A DNA stretch of 64,000 nt from Streptomyces sp. NBC_00536 (GTDB lineage Bacteria > Actinomycetota > Actinomycetes > Streptomycetales > Streptomycetaceae), in assembly GCF_036346295.1 (NCBI RefSeq), contig NZ_CP107819.1, positions 4,030,001-4,094,000 of the forward strand. The letters run 5' to 3'. Positions 1-8,929 of this stretch are shown in pieces (position 1 is the first letter of the stretch; every line of letters begins with the position of its first letter). The translations under genes and the position numbers were made by a program. Below the pieces are notes generated by a model. That model was not told the origin of the DNA. It was given only the letters and a program-made list of their open reading frames with translations, and did no database searches.

Positions 1-2
1 GG

Positions 3-1052
3 CAGTTGTCGGCCCGCCCGGACCTGCTCACGGCCGTACGTCCGGCCCGCACGCCGGAGGACCTCGGCTCGGGCGTGGTCACGCACGGAAGCGGCACTGG
101 CGGCGGAGCGGGGGACGAGGAGCCCGATCTGTTCTCGATGGATCCCATCGAGTTCGAGGGCCTGGTCGCCGAGCTGTTCCGGGCCATGGGGATGCAGGCC
201 GTGATGACCCAGCGGTCCAACGACGGCGGGGTGGACGTCGACGCGACCGACCCCACCCCGATCCGCGGCGGCTCGATCGTGGTCCAGGTCAAGCGGTACC
301 GCAACACCGTCCCGCCGACCGCCGTGCGCGACCTGTACGGCACGGTCCAGGACGCGGGGGCCAACAAGGGCGTACTGGTGACGACCTCGGGCTTCGGTCC
401 GGGATCGCACGCCTTCGCCCAGGGCAAGCCGCTGGAGCTGGTCTCCGGGCCGGAGCTGGTGGACCTGCTGCACCGGCACGGGCTGCGCGGCCGTCTCGGG
501 GACGGCGGCCGTCCGGCGGCGGCCGTCCCCGCCCAGCGCGAAGCCACCCCGGCCCCGGCGGCCGCCCCCGAGTACAACGTGCTCGGCATGTACTGGTCCG
601 GGCCGGTCGCGCTCGATGTGTGCGCCCTCGTCTGCGCGGGCACCCGGGTGCTCAGCGATGAGCACTTCGTCTTCTTCAACAACCACCGCACCCCGGACGG
701 TTCGGTGCGCAGCCGTCCGCACACCCCGCCGGACCGGGCCGCGATCGAGGTGGCCTTCGACGCGCTCCCCGACCGCGCCGACCGGCTGGTGCTGGTCGCG
801 GCGGTGGATCCCGAGACCCATCCGTACGCGGACCTGTCCGGGTTCCTCGCGGCCCGGATCCGGCTGCTCGGCGCCGACGGCACGGAGATCGACCAGCTGG
901 ACGTGTCCGACGGCCGCCCCGGGGAAACCGCCCTGGTCCTGGGCTCGTTCCGGCGACGAGCGGGCGGTGACTGGTCCTTCGTGGCGGGCGGCAAGGGGTA
1001 TCCGGGCGGTCTGGCCGCCCTGGTGCACGACTTCGGGATCGCCACCGAATGA
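3..1052 (+). CDS. Mrr-like nuclease / TerD domain fusion protein, 5'-truncated by window edge
   Basis: The frame is open to the left edge, so the true start lies outside; a TTG at 6 is only the first possible internal start. About 45 residues into the visible part (DPIEFEGLVAELF) begins a restriction-endonuclease-like fold with the PD-(D/E)xK signature of the Mrr family: GGVDVDA supplies the Asp and VQVK the QxK pair. A short Ala/Pro linker follows (about residues 165-185). The C-terminal 160 residues resemble the calcium-binding TerD/CABP fold of the tellurite/stress family (YNVLGMYW, FFNNHRTPDG). Known family biology: Mrr domains cut or recognise modified DNA, and TerD proteins belong to membrane-associated stress complexes. 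Joining them suggests a DNA-targeting stress or defence role, which is inference. The gene ends 39 bp before the first parS site. Confidence 0.75.
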   Translation, partial: QLSARPDLLTAVRPARTPEDLGSGVVTHGSGTGGGAGDEEPDLFSMDPIEFEGLVAELFRAMGMQAVMTQRSNDGGVDVDATDPTPIRGGSIVVQVKRYRNTVPPTAVRDLYGTVQDAGANKGVLVTTSGFGPGSHAFAQGKPLELVSGPELVDLLHRHGLRGRLGDGGRPAAAVPAQREATPAPAAAPEYNVLGMYWSGPVALDVCALVCAGTRVLSDEHFVFFNNHRTPDGSVRSRPHTPPDRAAIEVAFDALPDRADRLVLVAAVDPETHPYADLSGFLAARIRLLGADGTEIDQLDVSDGRPGETALVLGSFRRRAGGDWSFVAGGKGYPGGLAALVHDFGIATE

Positions 1053-1091
1053 GCACGCGGGGCGCCCCCAACAGGAGCCTCCCAACAGGGT

Positions 1092-1148
1092 GTTTCACGT
1101 GAAACCGGGCGTGTTTCACGTGAAACACTCATTTGTTTCACGTGAAAC
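1092..1148. other. parS: parS cluster 1: three perfect GTTTCACGTGAAAC sites
   Basis: Perfect 14-bp palindromes at 1092-1105, 1113-1126 and 1135-1148, 21 and 22 bp apart (two helical turns, so same face of the helix). The sequence equals the Streptomyces ParB-binding parS consensus. They lie in the 141-bp gap between the Mrr-TerD gene and the FMN reductase gene. Confidence 0.93.
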
Positions 1149-1193
1149 ACCCGGTCAACGGACCAAGATCAGGTCGCACGTACCCTCCGTGCC

Positions 1194-1781
1194 ATGGCTA
1201 ATAACACACCTGTGAACAAGCTCGCTGTCATCGTCGGCTCCACCCGCGAAGGCCGCTTCGGCCCGACCGTGGCCGAATGGTTCACCGCGCTCGCCGCCGA
1301 GCACGGTGGCTTCGAGGTCGACGTCATCGACGTGGCCGAGCTGGAACTTCCCGCCCAGCACCCGAACTGGGGCACCCCGCGCACTCCCGCGCTGGAGGCA
1401 CTGTCCGAGCGCGTCACCGCGGCGGACGCGTTCGTCGTCATCACGCCGGAGTACAACCACAGCTACCCGGCGCAGCTGAAGCACTTCCTCGACCTGCACA
1501 CCACCCAGTGGCACGCCAAGCCGGTCGCCTTCGTGTCCTACGGCGGTGTCTCGGGCGGTCTGCGGGCCGTCGAGCACCTGCGCCAGGTCTTCGCCGAGCT
1601 GCACTGCGTCACGATCCGCGACGCGGTCAGCTTCCACGGCGCGTGGGACCACTTCGCCGAGGGCGGCAAGGCCCACGACCCGCAGGGCGCGGCCGGCGCG
1701 GCCAAGACCCTCCTCGACCGGCTGACCTGGTGGACCACCACGCTGCGCGAGGGCCGCACCGCCCGCCCGTACAACTCCTGA
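1194..1781 (+). CDS. NADPH-dependent FMN reductase family protein
   Basis: 195-residue flavodoxin-like protein. The N-terminal VIVGSTREGRFGPTVAEW (about residues 12-29) is the FMN-phosphate loop of the NADPH-dependent FMN reductase family, and TPEYNHSYPAQLKHFLD (about 84-100) is the second family signature beside the isoalloxazine ring, followed by YGGVSGGLRAVEHLR. Length and motif order fit the azoreductase/chromate reductase-like quinone reductases, which are cytoplasmic flavoenzymes; the substrate cannot be read from sequence. The ATG start gives the expected short N-terminus before the first strand, but no strong ribosome binding site is visible. It lies 45 bp after parS cluster 1 and converges on kdpC across a strong hairpin. 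Confidence 0.85.
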   Translation: MANNTPVNKLAVIVGSTREGRFGPTVAEWFTALAAEHGGFEVDVIDVAELELPAQHPNWGTPRTPALEALSERVTAADAFVVITPEYNHSYPAQLKHFLDLHTTQWHAKPVAFVSYGGVSGGLRAVEHLRQVFAELHCVTIRDAVSFHGAWDHFAEGGKAHDPQGAAGAAKTLLDRLTWWTTTLREGRTARPYNS

Positions 1782-1800
1782 CCAGCGCACCCGCCGTGCC

Positions 1801-1836
1801 GACGGGTCCGGGCCGCCGTCGCGGCCCGGACCCGTC
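1801..1836. terminator. Bidirectional terminator between FMN reductase gene and kdpC
   Basis: Perfect 16-bp GC-rich stem (1801-1816 with 1821-1836) around a CGTC loop, placed between two converging stop codons (1781 and 1855). No U-tract follows, which is usual in Streptomyces. Confidence 0.8.
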
Positions 1837-1854
1837 CGGCCATCCGGTCAGCCG

Positions 1855-2487
1855 TCAGCCCGTCAGGGACTTCAGCGCGATGTTCAATTCCAGTACGTTG
1901 ACGCGGGGTTCGCCCATGAAGCCCAGGGTCCGACCCTCGGTGTGGGCGGCGACGAGCTTCTCGACCTGGGCGACCGGCAGGTGGTTCCGCGCGGCGATCC
2001 GGGGGATCTGGAGGGCCGCGTAAGCCGGGGAGATCGCCGGGTCCAGGCCCGAGCCCGAGGAGGTCACGGCGTCGGCGGGCACCTGACCGAGCCGCGGGGT
2101 GAAGCCGGGGACCGTGTTGTCCGCGATGACCTTCTGCTGGGCCTCGCGGACCGCCTTGACCAGGTCGGGGTTGTCAGCCGCCTTGTTGGAGGCGCCGGAG
2201 ACCAGCAGCTTGTACTGGGTGTTGATGGTGTTCTGCCCCAGCCCGGCCGAGGGCCGCGGCTGGAACCAGCGGAGGTCGTCGCCGTAGCTCTGCCCGATGA
2301 GGGAGGAGCCGACGACGGTACCGGTGCCGTCCTTGACCTCGGAACCGTTGGCCTGGCGGCTGAACGCGGCCTGGGCGATCCCGGTGACGGCCAGCGGGTA
2401 GAGGGCCCCGCACACGACCGTGAGGACCAGCAGGGCGCGCAGGCCCGCCCCGATCAACCGCACTGTGTTGCCTACAGAGTTGTTCAT
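1855..2487 (-). CDS. kdpC: Potassium-transporting ATPase subunit KdpC
   Basis: 210 residues. KdpC is the single-span subunit that stabilises the KdpFABC high-affinity K+ pump and raises ATP affinity of KdpB. One N-terminal membrane helix (about residues 12-38, GAGLRALLVLTVVCGALYPL) is followed by a periplasmic domain with the family sequences GSSLIGQ, FQPRPSA and the late SGSGLDPAISPAYAALQ block, which is characteristic of KdpC. The ATG lies 6 bp after the kdpB stop, so it is the last gene of the operon. No kdpDE sensor/regulator genes are next to it in this window. Confidence 0.96.
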   Translation of the reverse strand: MNNSVGNTVRLIGAGLRALLVLTVVCGALYPLAVTGIAQAAFSRQANGSEVKDGTGTVVGSSLIGQSYGDDLRWFQPRPSAGLGQNTINTQYKLLVSGASNKAADNPDLVKAVREAQQKVIADNTVPGFTPRLGQVPADAVTSSGSGLDPAISPAYAALQIPRIAARNHLPVAQVEKLVAAHTEGRTLGFMGEPRVNVLELNIALKSLTG

Positions 2488-2493
2488 GGGTGG

Positions 2494-4611
2494 TCAGCCG
2501 ATTCCGGGGATGAGGGAGATGAGCAGGTCGATGAGCTTGATGCCGATGAACGGGGCGATGAGGCCGCCCAGTCCGTAGATCCCGAGGTTGCGGCGGAGCA
2601 TCTTGTCGGCGCTGGTGGGCCGGTAGCGGACGCCCTTGAGGGCGAGCGGCACCAGGGCGATGATGATCAGCGCGTTGAAGATGACGGCCGACAGGATCGC
2701 GGACTCGGGCGAGTGCAGGCCCATGATGTTGAGCTTGTCCAGGCCCGGGTAGACCACCGCGAACATCGCCGGGATGATCGCGAAATACTTCGCCACGTCG
2801 TTGGCGATGGAAAACGTGGTCAGCGCTCCCCGGGTGATCAGGAGCTGCTTGCCGATCTCCACGATCTCGATGAGCTTGGTCGGGTTGGAGTCCAGGTCCA
2901 CCATGTTCCCGGCCTCCTTGGCGGCCGAGGTGCCGGTGTTCATCGCCACGCCCACATCGGCCTGGGCGAGCGCGGGGGCGTCGTTGGTGCCGTCACCGGT
3001 CATCGCGACCAGCTTGCCGCCCGCCTGCTCCCGCTTGATGAGGGCCATCTTGTCCTCGGGGGTGGCCTCGGCGAGGAAGTCGTCGACGCCCGCCTCCTCG
3101 GCGATGGCCTTCGCGGTCAGCGGGTTGTCACCCGTGATCATGACCGTCTTGATGCCCATCCGGCGCAGCTCGTCGAACCGCTCCCGCATGCCCTCCTTGA
3201 CCACGTCCTTGAGGTGGATGACCCCCAGCACCCGCGCACCCTTGGCGTCCTGCGCCGCGACGAGCAGCGGGGTGCCACCGGCCGCGGAGATCGCGTCCAC
3301 CTTCTCTCGGGCGTCGGAGGCGACCGTACCGCCCTGTTCGTCCACCCACGCCAGGATCGAATTGGCGGCGCCCTTGCGGACCTTGCGGTGGACGCCGTCC
3401 TCGTCGAGGTCGACACCGGACATCCGGGTCTGGGCGGTGAAGGGGATCCATTCGGCGTGCGCGAGTTCGCCCTGGTGGCGTGCGCGCAGCCCGTACTTCT
3501 CCTTCGCGAGGACCACGATCGAGCGGCCCTCGGGGGTCTCGTCGGCCAGCGACGACAGCTGCGCGGCGTCGGCGAGTTCGGCGGCGATGGCCCCTTCGAC
3601 GGGCACGAACTCGGAGGCCTGGCGGTTGCCGAGGGTGATGGTGCCGGTCTTGTCGAGCAGCAGGGTCGAGACATCGCCCGCCGCCTCGACCGCACGGCCC
3701 GACATCGCGAGGACGTTGCGCTGGACGAGGCGGTCCATGCCCGCGATGCCGATCGCGGAGAGCAGGGCCCCGATCGTCGTCGGGATCAGGCAGACCAGCA
3801 GCGCCGTCAGCACGATCATCGACTGCTCGGCGCCCGCGTAGATCGCGAACGGCTGGAGGGTGACCACCGCCAGCAGGAAGACGATCGTCAGCGAGGCCAG
3901 CAGGATGTTGAGGGCGATCTCGTTGGGGGTCTTCTGCCGGGAGGCGCCCTCGACGAGATTGATCATCCGGTCGATGAAGGTCTCGCCGGGCTTGGTCGTG
4001 ATCTTGATGACCACCCGGTCGGAGAGCACCTTCGTGCCGCCGGTGACCGCGCTGCGGTCACCGCCCGACTCCCGGATGACCGGGGCCGATTCACCCGTGA
4101 TCGCCGATTCGTCGACCGAGGCGACGCCCTCCACGACATCCCCGTCACCGGGGATGATGTCGCCCGCTTCACAGACGACGAGGTCGCCGATCCGCAGGTC
4201 GGTGCCGGGTACGGACTCCTCGACGCCCCCGGTCAGACGGCGCGCGACCGTGTCGGTCTTCGCCTTGCGCAGGGTCTCGGCCTGGGCCTTGCCCCGGCCC
4301 TCGGCGACGGCCTCGGCGAGGTTGGCGAAGATCGTGGTCAGCCAGAGCCAGACCGTGATGGCCCAGCCGAACCAGTCCGTCGGGTCCTTGACCGCGAGCA
4401 CGGTGGTGACCACCGAGCCGATCAGGACGACGAACATGACGGGGGACTTGACCATCACCCGGGGGTCGAGCTTGCGGACCGCGTCCGGGAAGGACTTCAG
4501 CAGCTGCTTGGGGTCGAAGAGCCCGGTGCCGGCCCGCCCTTCGTCCGGCTTGTGGCCGGTGGGGGCGTCCTGGTGCGGGGCGCGGGTGGGGGTGGGGGTG
4601 GCGGTGCTCAT
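2494..4611 (-). CDS. kdpB: Potassium-transporting P-type ATPase catalytic subunit KdpB
   Basis: 705 residues, normal KdpB length. It hydrolyses ATP to drive K+ import in the membrane-bound KdpFABC complex. Visible motifs: TGES in the actuator domain, the phosphorylation motif DKTGT, the hinge motif [11 protein letters not shown] and the KdpB-type ending LKGVRYRP. The long N-terminus before the first helix is Thr/Pro-rich and poorly conserved. The chosen ATG overlaps the kdpA stop as ATGA (4608-4611), indicating translational coupling. The frame stays open far upstream inside kdpA, but that part is kdpA read out of frame and should not be annotated. Confidence 0.97.
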   Translation of the reverse strand: MSTATPTPTRAPHQDAPTGHKPDEGRAGTGLFDPKQLLKSFPDAVRKLDPRVMVKSPVMFVVLIGSVVTTVLAVKDPTDWFGWAITVWLWLTTIFANLAEAVAEGRGKAQAETLRKAKTDTVARRLTGGVEESVPGTDLRIGDLVVCEAGDIIPGDGDVVEGVASVDESAITGESAPVIRESGGDRSAVTGGTKVLSDRVVIKITTKPGETFIDRMINLVEGASRQKTPNEIALNILLASLTIVFLLAVVTLQPFAIYAGAEQSMIVLTALLVCLIPTTIGALLSAIGIAGMDRLVQRNVLAMSGRAVEAAGDVSTLLLDKTGTITLGNRQASEFVPVEGAIAAELADAAQLSSLADETPEGRSIVVLAKEKYGLRARHQGELAHAEWIPFTAQTRMSGVDLDEDGVHRKVRKGAANSILAWVDEQGGTVASDAREKVDAISAAGGTPLLVAAQDAKGARVLGVIHLKDVVKEGMRERFDELRRMGIKTVMITGDNPLTAKAIAEEAGVDDFLAEATPEDKMALIKREQAGGKLVAMTGDGTNDAPALAQADVGVAMNTGTSAAKEAGNMVDLDSNPTKLIEIVEIGKQLLITRGALTTFSIANDVAKYFAIIPAMFAVVYPGLDKLNIMGLHSPESAILSAVIFNALIIIALVPLALKGVRYRPTSADKMLRRNLGIYGLGGLIAPFIGIKLIDLLISLIPGIG

Positions 4612-6272
4612 GAGGCGAGCCCTTCGGCGAGCGGGCCCAGCGCCAGGGCCGGGAAGTACGTCAGTCCGGTGATGATGATGATCGTGCCGACCAGCAGGCC
4701 CGTGAACAGCGGCTTTTCGGTGCGCAGGGTGCCCGCGGTGGCCGGTACGGGCCGCTGCTCGGCGAGCGAACCGGCCAGCGCCAGGACGAACACCATGGGC
4801 AGGAAACGGCCGAGGAGCATGGCGAGGCCGATGGTGGTGTTGAACCAGGGGGTGTCGGCGCTCAGGCCCGCGAAGGCCGAACCGTTGTTGTTCGCGCCCG
4901 AGGTGTAGGCGTAGAGGATCTCCGAGAAGCCGTGCGCGCCGGCGTTGGCCATGGAGGCGCGCGGCCCGCTCAGCGCCATCGCGACCGCGGTGAAGCCGAG
5001 GACCAGCACCGGGGTGATGAGGATGTAGCAGGCGGCGAGCTTGATCTCGCGGGTGCCGATCTTCTTGCCCAGGTATTCGGGGGTGCGGCCGACCATCAGG
5101 CCCGCGATGAACACCGCGATGATCGCCATGATCAGCATGCCGTAGAGGCCGGAGCCGACACCGCCGGGCGCGATCTCGCCCAGCTGCATGCCCAGCAGCT
5201 GGATGCCGCCGCCGAGGCCGGTGTAGGAGGAGTGGAAGGAGTTGACCGCGCCGGTCGAGGTGAGCGTGGTGGCGACCGAGAAGATCGCCGAGGCGCCGAT
5301 CCCGAAGCGGGTCTCCTTGCCCTCCATCGCACCGCCCGCGGCCTGCAACGCCGGGCCGTGGTGGGCGAATTCGGTCCACATCATCAGCGCGGTGAAACCG
5401 AGCCAGATCGTGGCCATCGTCGCGAGGATCGCGTAACCCTGCCGGACCGAACCGACCATGCGCCCGAAGGTGCGGGTCATCGCGAACGGGATCAGCAGGA
5501 TCAGGAAGATCTCGAAGAGATTGGAGAAGGGCGTCGGGTTCTCGAACGGATGGGCCGAGTTGGCGTTGAAGTAGGCGCCGCCGTTCGTCCCCAGCTCCTT
5601 GATGACCTCCTGCGAGGCGACCGCGCCGCCGTTCCACTGCTGGGTCCCGCCCAGGAACTGCCCGACCTCGTGGATCCCGGAGAAGTTCTGGATGACACCG
5701 CAGGCGACCAGGATGACCGCGCCGATCACCGACAGCGGGAGCAGGATCCGTACGGTGCCGCGCACCAGGTCGGACCAGAAGTTGCCCAGTTCACCGGTGC
5801 GGGAGCGGGCGAAGCCCCGGACGAGCGCCACCGCGACGGCCATGCCGACCGCCGCCGAGACGAAGTTCTGCACGGCCAGCCCGCCGGTCTGCACGACGTG
5901 GCCCATGGCCTGCTCGCCGGAGTACGACTGCCAGTTCGTGTTCGTCACGAAGGAGACGGCCGTGTTGAAGGCCTGGTCCGGCTTGATCGAGGCGAAGCCG
6001 AGCGAGCCGGGCAGCACGCCCTGGAGGCGCTGCAGACCGTAGAGGAACAGGACGCCCACGACGGAGAAGGAGAGCACCGCCCGCAGGTAGGCGGGCCAGC
6101 GCATCTCCACGGAGGGATTGGCGCCGATGGCCTTGTATATCCACTTCTCCGGCTTGTAATGCTTCTCGGAGGAGTAGACGCGGGCCATGTACTCGCCCAG
6201 CGGGCGGTAGGCGAGGGCCAGGGCCGCGACGAGCGCGAGCAGCTGGAGCACCCCGGAAAGAACGGGACTCAT
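4608..6272 (-). CDS. kdpA: Potassium-transporting ATPase subunit KdpA
   Basis: 554 residues, typical of KdpA, the K+-binding and translocating channel-like subunit. It contains repeated selectivity-filter-like segments ([46 protein letters not shown]) and about ten hydrophobic helices. The N-terminus has the family pattern [10 protein letters not shown]. The ATG is followed 1.6 kb later by the ATGA overlap with kdpB. kdpF ends 5 bp before it, so all subunits are read from one transcript. Confidence 0.97.
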   Translation of the reverse strand: MSPVLSGVLQLLALVAALALAYRPLGEYMARVYSSEKHYKPEKWIYKAIGANPSVEMRWPAYLRAVLSFSVVGVLFLYGLQRLQGVLPGSLGFASIKPDQAFNTAVSFVTNTNWQSYSGEQAMGHVVQTGGLAVQNFVSAAVGMAVAVALVRGFARSRTGELGNFWSDLVRGTVRILLPLSVIGAVILVACGVIQNFSGIHEVGQFLGGTQQWNGGAVASQEVIKELGTNGGAYFNANSAHPFENPTPFSNLFEIFLILLIPFAMTRTFGRMVGSVRQGYAILATMATIWLGFTALMMWTEFAHHGPALQAAGGAMEGKETRFGIGASAIFSVATTLTSTGAVNSFHSSYTGLGGGIQLLGMQLGEIAPGGVGSGLYGMLIMAIIAVFIAGLMVGRTPEYLGKKIGTREIKLAACYILITPVLVLGFTAVAMALSGPRASMANAGAHGFSEILYAYTSGANNNGSAFAGLSADTPWFNTTIGLAMLLGRFLPMVFVLALAGSLAEQRPVPATAGTLRTEKPLFTGLLVGTIIIITGLTYFPALALGPLAEGLAS

Positions 6273-6277
6273 CGGGG

Positions 6278-6367
6278 CTAGAACCTCTCCGGGAACACGA
6301 GGGCGACGATCAGATAGCCCAGCAGAGCGACGGCGACCAGCAGGCCCACCACGTTTTCGGCGGTCAC
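6278..6367 (-). CDS. kdpF: KdpF small membrane subunit
   Basis: 29-residue single-span protein ([20 protein letters not shown], then VALVFPERF) matching the KdpF pattern, including the terminal PER motif. KdpF is a lipid-like stabiliser of the KdpABC complex. It starts at GTG 6367; the GTG overlaps the stop of the preceding 27-codon ORF as GTGA, and kdpA follows 5 bp after its stop. Confidence 0.88.
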   Translation of the reverse strand: MTAENVVGLLVAVALLGYLIVALVFPERF

Positions 6368-6447
6368 AGCTTGGCCACCCCCTTGGCGATGAGAGCCACC
6401 AGCGCGAAGAGCGCGATCGTGGTGACGACGAAGGCCAGATCGGCCAT
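6364..6447 (-). CDS. 27-residue single-span membrane peptide upstream of kdpF
   Basis: An ATG at 6447, preceded by a good ribosome binding site (AGGAGC, 6 bp upstream), opens a 27-codon frame with a short Met-Ala-Asp start, one hydrophobic helix ([18 protein letters not shown]) and a basic end. Its TGA overlaps the kdpF GTG. Position, RBS and coupling argue it is translated and is the first gene of the kdp operon. The role is unknown: it could be a second KdpF-like stabiliser or a translational-coupling leader. It has no similarity to KdpF beyond being a single helix. Confidence 0.65.
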   Translation of the reverse strand: MADLAFVVTTIALFALVALIAKGVAKL

Positions 6448-6542
6448 CGTGAGCTCCTGAGGGTTCCGGGGACGGCTTTCGGACACCTCTGAGTGGAACC
6501 CCTGGAGAGACCCCCCGCACCTCACCTTGACGGGCCCCATAC

Positions 6543-6557
6543 GCCCCCGAAGGGGGC
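6543..6557. terminator. Short GC hairpin just after the phosphatase gene
   Basis: Stem GCCCCC/GGGGGC with a 3-nt loop lies directly beyond the TAA of the minus-strand phosphatase gene. The T-run is on the plus-strand side (CTTTTA), so for the phosphatase transcript it is a stem without a tail. It may insulate that gene from the kdp promoter region at 6448-6540. Confidence 0.4.
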
Positions 6558-6559
6558 TT

Positions 6560-8755
6560 TTACGGCTCTCTAACGCCAGGATGCGGCCCGGCGGCCACAG
6601 GCCCGGCGGCCACACCCGGGCCCGCACCCGTCCGGGGCACCCGCACCACGACCAGGCTCGTGTCGTCGTCCGTGTCCCCGGTGACCGCCGACAGCAGCGC
6701 GTCGGCCATCGACTCCACGGGCCCGGCCCCCACCCGCTGGGCCGCCCGCCGCAGCGCGGCCAGGCTCCGGTCCATGCTCACGTGCCGCCGCTCCACGAAC
6801 CCGTCCGTGTAGAGCAGCAGGGTGTCCCCCGGCAGCAGGGCCAGCGACGCCTCCTCGTAGTCGGCGCCCGCCACCGCGCCGAGCAGGATGTTGTGCGGCG
6901 CGTCCAGGATCCGGGCCCGGCCCTCGCGCAGCAGCAGGACGGGCGGATGGCCCGCCCCGGCCCAGCGCAGCGAACCGGCCACCGGGTCGTACACCGCGCA
7001 CACCGCCGTGGCCGTGGGGCCGCCCCGGGTGCCCAGGGTGACCTCGTTGAGCCAGGTCATCAGCCGGCCCGGCCCGGCGCCGGTCACCGCGAGCCCGCGC
7101 AGGGCGTTGCGCAGCACGACCATGCTGGTCGCCGCGTCGATGCCATGCCCCGCGATGTCGCCGACGGCGACCAGCACCCGGCCGTCCGGCAGGACCAGGA
7201 CGTCGTACCAGTCGCCGCCGACCAGATAGTCCTGGGAGGCGGGCCGGTAGCGGACCGCGACGTCCAGACCGCCCGCGGGCTCGGCCGTCAAGGGCGCTTC
7301 CGGCACGATCGCCCGCTGGAGCTGGAGGACGAACCGGGCCCGCGCCGTCGCGTCCTCCTGGGCCGCCGACAGCGCGAGCTCGTTGTGATGCTGGGCGGAA
7401 ACGTCCTGGTAGACCCCGGTGAGCCCGGTCAGCGCCGCCCCCGACAGCAGCGGTTCGGCCGCGATCCGCACGTGCCGGACGCCCCCGTCCGCCCGGATCG
7501 CCCGGACCAGCGCCCGGTCCCCGCGACGGCCCTCCCCCAGGGAGGCCAGCAGTCCCTCCAGCAGCGGTACGTCCTCGGGGTGCAGCCGGGCGCCGAGCCG
7601 GGCCAGCGGCACCGGCGGCGCGTCCCGGTCCATCCCGAAGAGCGTGTACGTCTCCTGGCTCCAGCGCGTGGCACCCGTCAGCAGGTCCTCCTCGAAGTAC
7701 CCGACCCGCTCCAGCCGCCCCAGCACCCGGGTCAGGGCCTCGCTGCGCAGGGCCGCCGCCTCCCACAGCACCGCGGCCCGCCCCCGGCCCAGCGGCAGTA
7801 CGCGTACGTCGTCCAGCCCGCCCACGTGCCCCAGCCGCCTCGGCTCCGTCCGGTCGGCGGCGGGTGCCAGCGCGCTCCAGGCGTACGGGAACACCTCGGC
7901 GGCGGACCGGCCCACCGGGCTGCGCACCGCGCCCAGGGCCGTGCGCGCGGCCGGGTTCACGTACTCCAGCCTGCCGTCCGCCCCCAGCAGCACCGCCGGG
8001 CCGGTGGCCAGCTCCAGCAGCACCGCCTCCGCGGCCCGGGTCCCCGGCGGATCGGGCTCGCCCAGCAGCGCCCCGCAGGGCTCGCACAGCAGCTCGGCGG
8101 TGCGCCGGACCCGGTCGTCGGGCGCCTGGGCGGTGTCCCACACGCACAGCGCCACCCCGACGATGTGCCCGTGGCGGCGCAGCGGCAGCACCGCCCGCGT
8201 CCCGGTCCCGCCCGGCAGCCAGTCGTCCACGCCCCACCAGGCGGCGCCCTCCCACAGCACCCGGTGCAGCGGGGTGTCCGGCGGCACCCACTGCCAGTGC
8301 CGGGCCTCCTGCGGGCCCGCTCCGGCCTGCCCCGCCAGCGCGAGGCAGTCGGTGCCGGTCCGGCGCCAGAGGTAGAGGGTGCGCACCCCGATCCGGCGCA
8401 GCCCCCCGTCCAGCAGGGTGACGGCGGCCTCTCCGGCGGTGTCGGTCGCGAGGACGGCCGCCGTGGCCCGGCGGATCCGCCGCGCGTCGGCGGGGGCTTC
8501 GGCGACCAGGGACTTCGCGGCGGCGTTCAGGATGTCGGCGGCCAGGTCACCGGCGCTGAGCCCGGTGCTGACGGCCAGCTCCAGCAGGTGGTCCGCCGCC
8601 TCGGCCGGGGTCACCCGGAGCTGGTCGACGAGCACCCCGGTGGCCAGGTCGAGCAGCCGCCGCCGGGCCCGGTCATCGTGCAGCCCGGCGATCTCGGCGG
8701 TCAGCGCCGAAACGGCCGCGGCGAGGGCGTCGTCGGTGTTGGCATCCCGGCTCAT
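6560..8755 (-). CDS. ANTAR-GAF-PAS-PAS-PP2C phosphatase (SpoIIE/RsbU type)
   Basis: 731-residue multidomain sensor phosphatase. Order: an ANTAR-like three-helix region (about residues 15-75: LLDLATGVLVDQLRVTPAEA), GAF (about 85-235), a PAS-like segment (about 240-325), a second PAS with LFGMDRD (about 335-430), and a C-terminal PP2C domain with the metal-binding motifs GGDWYD, VGDIAGHG, LYTDGFVE and DDDTS. Family role: Ser/Thr dephosphorylation of STAS anti-anti-sigma factors in response to a signal. The ATG at 8755 has GGGAG 7 bp upstream and is preferred over an in-frame TTG at 8776. It is divergent from the sigma factor gene and close to STAS and RsbW-like genes, so it may act in that switch. 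ANTAR domains normally bind RNA, which is odd here. Confidence 0.88.
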   Translation of the reverse strand: MSRDANTDDALAAAVSALTAEIAGLHDDRARRRLLDLATGVLVDQLRVTPAEAADHLLELAVSTGLSAGDLAADILNAAAKSLVAEAPADARRIRRATAAVLATDTAGEAAVTLLDGGLRRIGVRTLYLWRRTGTDCLALAGQAGAGPQEARHWQWVPPDTPLHRVLWEGAAWWGVDDWLPGGTGTRAVLPLRRHGHIVGVALCVWDTAQAPDDRVRRTAELLCEPCGALLGEPDPPGTRAAEAVLLELATGPAVLLGADGRLEYVNPAARTALGAVRSPVGRSAAEVFPYAWSALAPAADRTEPRRLGHVGGLDDVRVLPLGRGRAAVLWEAAALRSEALTRVLGRLERVGYFEEDLLTGATRWSQETYTLFGMDRDAPPVPLARLGARLHPEDVPLLEGLLASLGEGRRGDRALVRAIRADGGVRHVRIAAEPLLSGAALTGLTGVYQDVSAQHHNELALSAAQEDATARARFVLQLQRAIVPEAPLTAEPAGGLDVAVRYRPASQDYLVGGDWYDVLVLPDGRVLVAVGDIAGHGIDAATSMVVLRNALRGLAVTGAGPGRLMTWLNEVTLGTRGGPTATAVCAVYDPVAGSLRWAGAGHPPVLLLREGRARILDAPHNILLGAVAGADYEEASLALLPGDTLLLYTDGFVERRHVSMDRSLAALRRAAQRVGAGPVESMADALLSAVTGDTDDDTSLVVVRVPRTGAGPGVAAGPVAAGPHPGVREP

Positions 8756-8831
8756 GTCCCGGCTCCCGGTCCTCAAGGATCTCCAGTGTGCTCCCTCGGG
8801 CGCCCCACGGGGTGCCGCCGGTCACTCGTAC

Positions 8832-8857
8832 GGGTAAGCCCATCGGCCACCGGGTAT
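8832..8857 (+). promoter_or_regulatory. Candidate SigB-type promoter upstream of the sigma factor gene
   Basis: GGGT (8832-8835), 16 nt, then GGGTAT (8852-8857) matches the Streptomyces stress-sigma consensus GNNT-N14-16-GGGTAC/T. It lies 72 bp before the ATG of a SigB-family sigma factor, as expected for autoregulation. Confidence 0.5.
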
Positions 8858-8929
8858 ATCGAACACGTCAGCTCGCACGACGGCCGTGCCGCGTTCAGGC
8901 AGTGCGACCATCCGTCGGAGGAGCACCAC

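Noticed and set aside
1942..4908. 988-codon plus-strand open frame opposite kdpBC
   Set aside because: It is antisense to kdpC/kdpB, which have full family motifs. Its product is the Asp/Arg/Gly/Val-rich type seen when GC-rich genes are read backwards.
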